A stretch of DNA of 18,700 bases, from contig NZ_CAJTQC010000037.1 of NCBI RefSeq assembly GCF_910578445.1, positions 1 to 18,700 on the forward strand, in the 5' to 3' direction. Each line of letters opens with the position of its first letter. Position 1 is the stretch's first letter. The notes under the pieces are model-generated. The model saw nothing but the letters and a program-made list of their open reading frames with translations, had not been told where the DNA came from and did no database searches. A program made the position numbers and the translations under genes. This document shows, one piece after another, positions 17,016 through 18,700 of the stretch. The DNA comes from an uncultured Duncaniella sp. (GTDB taxonomy: Bacteria; Bacteroidota; Bacteroidia; Bacteroidales; Muribaculaceae).

Positions 17016-17390
17016 TCAAAAGTCTATGCCTATGCGAAATGAGAAATATGGACGGATATGGCGTTTAGTGCCTACATATTGTATTTCATACGAATCCTGA
17101 CCGGTCATGGAGCCTTCATAATGCTCAAGCTTTCCACACCGCTCCATCCCGAGACCTGCACCGATAAAAAACATCGGATTGATCTGATAGCCATGTGAGG
17201 TTGAAAAACCTGTATAAAACATGCTTTGACGTTCCATTGTGAGGTTTCCATGTATGTCGAAAACTCCGAAATTATCGGAACGGACGCTGCTGCTCCATTC
17301 CAGAAAGCCACGGTAGCCACGCTTTGGCTGACGGGCTTCAGCATTGGTAAAGGCTATTATTGCCAGTAAAAGAAATATTGTCCTTTTCAT
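17016..17390 (-). CDS. Short outer-membrane beta-barrel-like protein between sigma and anti-sigma genes
   Basis: The 124-residue product has a signal peptide (MKRTIFLLLAIIAFTNAEA) and then RGYRGFLEWSSS, TSHGYQINPMFFIGAGLGMER and a final PYFSFRIGIDF. These are hallmarks of a small Bacteroidota outer membrane beta-barrel family whose members I recall as about 180-220 residues, with several more strands after the PF.D.RIGY-like strand. This copy stops there, ending in a C-terminal phenylalanine as barrels do, and the next gene follows after 5 nt, leaving no room for the missing strands. ATG 17390 was chosen over GTG 17411 because it starts the signal peptide. A role in the sigma signalling circuit is possible from position only. 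Confidence 0.75.
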   Translation of the reverse strand: MKRTIFLLLAIIAFTNAEARQPKRGYRGFLEWSSSVRSDNFGVFDIHGNLTMERQSMFYTGFSTSHGYQINPMFFIGAGLGMERCGKLEHYEGSMTGQDSYEIQYVGTKRHIRPYFSFRIGIDF

Positions 17391-17470
17391 TGTGATGAAT
17401 GATTCGTTCACTCTTATGACTCATCATTACTGAAAAGGTCCTACCCTGAAATCAAAAAATTTTGAGAAAT

Positions 17471-17971
17471 TTATAGAAATGGCAAAAAGAAAGGTTTATG
17501 ACCGTCGGACAAAGCCTCGCGCAGTCGGCTGAAAGCCTTTGTCATCTGGTTTTTTACGGTCTTTATGGATATGCCAAGCTCTTCTGCAATATCTTCGTTT
17601 GTGAGACCGTCGCGTTTGCTCATGAGAAATACCTCACGGCATTTTTCGGGCAAACCGTCGATGGCTTTCCATATTCTTGCATCCCTGAACGATGTGTCGA
17701 TTTCTTCTTCCCCCACCTCAGGCATATTGCTTTCGTCGAGCATTTCCTGTCGGTCACGAAGATATGAAAGACAGATATTCCGGACTGTCCTATACATGAA
17801 CGAGGGAAAATTGTCAATCTCTCCTCCATTCTCGATATAAAGCCAAGCTTTTATAAAAGCATCCTGTACAAGATCCTCAGATACGTCCGCATCATCGACA
17901 ATACGAAGGGCATACATGCCAAGCGGCAAGTACAGCCTTCTGAAAAATATTTCAAATTCTTTGGATGTCAT
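17471..17971 (-). CDS. RNA polymerase ECF-type sigma factor
   Basis: The 166-residue sigma factor has region 2 at about 5-72 (AEDLVQDAF-like stretch SEDLVQDAFIKAW and the YRTVRNICLSYLR block) and region 4 at about 105-155 (LPEKCREVFLMSKRDGLTNEDIAEELGISIKTVKNQMTKA, listed here only for its helix-turn-helix EDIAEELGISIKTVKN). No regions 1 or 3 are present, as in other ECF sigmas. It belongs with Bacteroidota sigmas that drive TonB receptor operons. The start chosen is ATG 17971; the longer reading from TTG 18004 would begin inside the -7 element of the promoter. It is the first gene of the minus-strand operon and is 80 nt from the next gene. A hydrophobic C-terminal tail (FFLPFL) follows region 4. 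Confidence 0.93.
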   Translation of the reverse strand: MTSKEFEIFFRRLYLPLGMYALRIVDDADVSEDLVQDAFIKAWLYIENGGEIDNFPSFMYRTVRNICLSYLRDRQEMLDESNMPEVGEEEIDTSFRDARIWKAIDGLPEKCREVFLMSKRDGLTNEDIAEELGISIKTVKNQMTKAFSRLREALSDGHKPFFLPFL

Positions 17972-18001
17972 GATGTGCAGTATTGTCGGAGAATTTGTCT
18001 G

Positions 18002-18032
18002 CAAAGTTACCCATAATAGGGCAGATGAGCAA
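18002..18032 (-). promoter_or_regulatory. Bacteroidota-type promoter for the sigma factor gene
   Basis: On the minus strand, TAACTTTG (18009-18002) matches the -7 consensus TAnnTTTG exactly, and TTG (18032-18030) lies 20 nt upstream, as expected for the -33 element. Transcription should begin near 17996, giving a leader of about 25 nt before ATG 17971. No Shine-Dalgarno sequence is seen, as is normal for this phylum. Confidence 0.65.
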
Positions 18033-18247
18033 GACAGGCCCAGTTTGGTTTGGTTCGGACTTTATACGTGCCCGGACAAACCTAAACCTATAATAAAATA
18101 TGTATATGGAGATGGCAGGGCAAAAGAAAAGGTTGTTCGAGAAGCAACCGAGATTGAAATTCTTATACAAACTGCTGTATTGTGCCCATAATTTTAATGC
18201 GCCGTTTCTCTTTTGGCCATCCCAGCCGGTTAAGAATATATAAAAAC
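18033..18247. other. Non-coding stretch between sigma promoter and terminators
   Basis: No convincing gene is seen in these ~215 nt. A minus-strand open frame crosses them (to 18368), but it also runs through two terminator hairpins and the tRNA-like sequence and starts at no plausible site, so it is read as chance. A second partial -7 match (TAGGTTTG on the minus strand, near 18085) lacks a well-placed -33 element. Confidence 0.5.
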
Positions 18248-18284
18248 GCCCCAACTTTGACCGTTTTGGGTGCAAAATTGGGGC
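18248..18284 (-). terminator. Rho-independent terminator, minus strand
   Basis: A 12-nt arm gccccaactttg (18248-18259) pairs with caaaattggggc (18273-18284) with a single non-Watson-Crick position and a 13-nt loop. On the minus strand the stem is followed by GTTTTTATA. It would stop transcripts coming from the right, away from the sigma promoter that lies further left. Confidence 0.7.
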
Positions 18285-18296
18285 ATTAAAACAACA

Positions 18297-18317
18297 AAAG
18301 CCTGACAAGCAGGCTTT
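18297..18317 (-). terminator. Rho-independent terminator directly after the tRNA-like 3' end
   Basis: A perfect 8-bp stem aaagcctg (18297-18304) and caggcttt (18310-18317) with a 5-nt loop is followed on the minus strand by TGTTGTTTTAA. It stands 3 nt after the CCGC end of the tRNA-Ser-like sequence, the usual position for a tRNA gene terminator. Confidence 0.7.
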
Positions 18318-18320
18318 GTA

Positions 18321-18366
18321 GCGGAGAGAGAGGATTATGAACTCTTTGTGTAATGTGCTTATAATC
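18321..18366 (-). other. Candidate attachment site with tRNA-Ser 3'-end homology
   Basis: On the minus strand, AATCCTCTCTCTCCGC (18336-18321) reads like the T-stem and acceptor end of a Bacteroidota tRNA-Ser gene and is followed by a terminator, but the rest of the tRNA is missing upstream. Tyrosine integrases often insert at tRNA 3' ends and leave such a fragment at one junction. Overlapping it is an imperfect inverted repeat, gattatgaactc (18333-18344) and gtgcttataatc (18355-18366), with 9 of 12 positions complementary and a 10-nt centre: the shape of a core recombinase site. An outer pair, ttgtagc (18316-18322) and gctacaa (18372-18378), encloses both. The tRNA identity is from memory of the family. 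Confidence 0.5.
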
Positions 18367-18430
18367 ACTTTGCTACAACCTTCCGCAAATCCCCTGTTAG
18401 GGTATTGTTAGGTTTTTATGTCATCAGTAT

Positions 18431-18452
18431 GGTAGTGGTCTGTCCACTCACC
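18431..18452. other. Hairpin in the leader of the outward promoter
   Basis: The sequence ggtagtgg (18431-18438) pairs with ccactcacc (18444-18452) apart from one bulged base, around the loop tctgt. It lies about 25-45 nt downstream of the predicted start of the minus-strand promoter at 18480-18510, so it could fold in that RNA or serve as an operator in DNA. Confidence 0.35.
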
Positions 18453-18479
18453 GATTTCTCTAAACCGGGTTTGTTATTG

Positions 18480-18510
18480 CAAATATAACGCTTTTTTGAC
18501 CCAAAAACAA
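18480..18510 (-). promoter_or_regulatory. Outward-facing Bacteroidota-type promoter near the element end
   Basis: On the minus strand, TATATTTG (18487-18480) matches TAnnTTTG and TTG (18510-18508) lies 20 nt upstream. Transcription would start near 18474 and run left across the candidate attachment site. No gene follows before the terminators at 18317 and 18284, so in this state the transcript would be short and non-coding. Confidence 0.6.
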
Positions 18511-18576
18511 GGCCTGTTAGGGTGCTGTTAGGATTTTTTCAGAATTCCACTTGCCAATTGTTAGGGCAAAATCCGA

Positions 18577-18700
18577 TTATCGGAACAGGTCGATAGGTAG
18601 GAGCATATCACTGTTTTTGGTGTATGGGATTACTTTATGATGTTGCAGCCTGCCTACGATTACTGAAGGATGGGTGTTGAATCGGTCTGCATATTCTTTG
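18577..18700 (-). CDS. C-terminal end of a probable ImmA/IrrE-type protein (cut by window edge)
   Basis: Read leftwards from the window edge, the frame gives 40 residues ending at TAA (18579-18577). The segment FNTHPSVIVGRLQHHKVIPY resembles the C-terminal tail of ImmA/IrrE-family metallo-endopeptidases and of their HTH-fused HigA-like relatives (typically ...IHP.IVVGRLQ...LIPY). These proteins relieve repression or act as antitoxins on phages and integrative elements. The catalytic HEXXH part and the N-terminus lie outside the window, so activity cannot be judged. Its stop is 11 nt from the nearest TGTTAGG heptamer, so it is the last gene before the element end. Confidence 0.6.
   Translation of the reverse strand, partial: KEYADRFNTHPSVIVGRLQHHKVIPYTKNSDMLLPIDLFR

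Larger units (their letters stand above)
18393..18565. repeat. Five TGTTAGG heptamers, candidate integrase arm-type sites
   Basis: TGTTAGG occurs at 18395-18401, 18406-18412, 18515-18521, 18526-18532 and 18559-18565, all in the same orientation. The first four form two 20-nt units (18393-18412 and 18513-18532) differing at few positions, with heptamers exactly 11 nt apart, about one helical turn. Such phased direct repeats beside a core site are typical of the arm sites bound by lambda-type integrases or of accessory factor sites. Confidence 0.55.

Noticed and set aside
17972..18004. Longer sigma factor starting at TTG 18004
   Set aside because: The TTG lies inside the -7 element TAACTTTG, so the codon would precede the transcription start.
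17952..18368. 138-codon open frame on the minus strand, with hydrophobic aromatic-rich translation
   Set aside because: It runs through two terminator hairpins, the tRNA-like sequence and the sigma promoter, overlaps the sigma gene start in another frame, and shows no recognisable protein pattern.
18321..18410. A complete tRNA gene around the serine-like 3' end
   Set aside because: Only about 16 nt of T-stem and acceptor end match; no anticodon arm, D arm or matching 5' acceptor strand is found to the right on the minus strand.
18393..18565. CRISPR array
   Set aside because: The repeated units are short and paired with 11-nt spacing, there are only two 20-nt units, and no cas genes are present.

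Overview
The window looks like a chromosomal piece of a gut Bacteroidales genome, plausibly Muribaculaceae or a relative; this is inference. The evidence is tandem 6-bladed beta-propeller lipoproteins, a TonB receptor/DUF4249 locus run by an ECF sigma factor, two-permease RND clusters, absent Shine-Dalgarno sequences, and promoters of the Bacteroidota type (TTG, about 20 nt, TAnnTTTG) on the minus strand.

Layout. (1) 1-3008, plus strand, AT-rich: three tandem paralogous beta-propeller lipoproteins (the first cut by the window edge) and a small exported 91-residue protein. (2) 3054-12705, plus strand, visibly richer in GC: a type I signal peptidase followed by a tripartite efflux system in the order adaptor, RND permease, TolC-like outer membrane protein, second divergent RND permease. 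Gaps from 636 to 12705 run from +45 to -14 nt, so everything up to 12705 may be one transcript; no promoter is evident inside it. (3) 12755-17971, minus strand, convergent with the efflux operon: ECF sigma factor, a short outer-membrane-like protein, a very small membrane protein with an STN/DUF4974-like periplasmic domain (likely the anti-sigma factor), a TonB-dependent receptor with an N-terminal STN signalling domain, a DUF4249 lipoprotein and a small lipoprotein. This is a compact cell-surface signalling and uptake locus. (4) 17972-18576, no genes: the sigma promoter, two strong minus-strand terminator hairpins, a sequence resembling the 3' end of a tRNA-Ser gene, a nested inverted repeat, five TGTTAGG heptamers in helically phased pairs, and a promoter pointing out of the right-hand DNA. 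(5) 18577-18700, minus strand: the C-terminal end of a probable ImmA/IrrE-type protein. Together, (4) and (5) look like the junction between chromosome (left) and an integrated mobile element (right).

How the genes may work together: the sigma/anti-sigma/receptor set would sense and import a ligand through the outer membrane. The RND set would export small molecules or peptides from the periplasm through the TolC-like duct. The link between the propellers, the small exported protein, the dedicated signal peptidase and the exporter is only positional, but it is the most intriguing association here.
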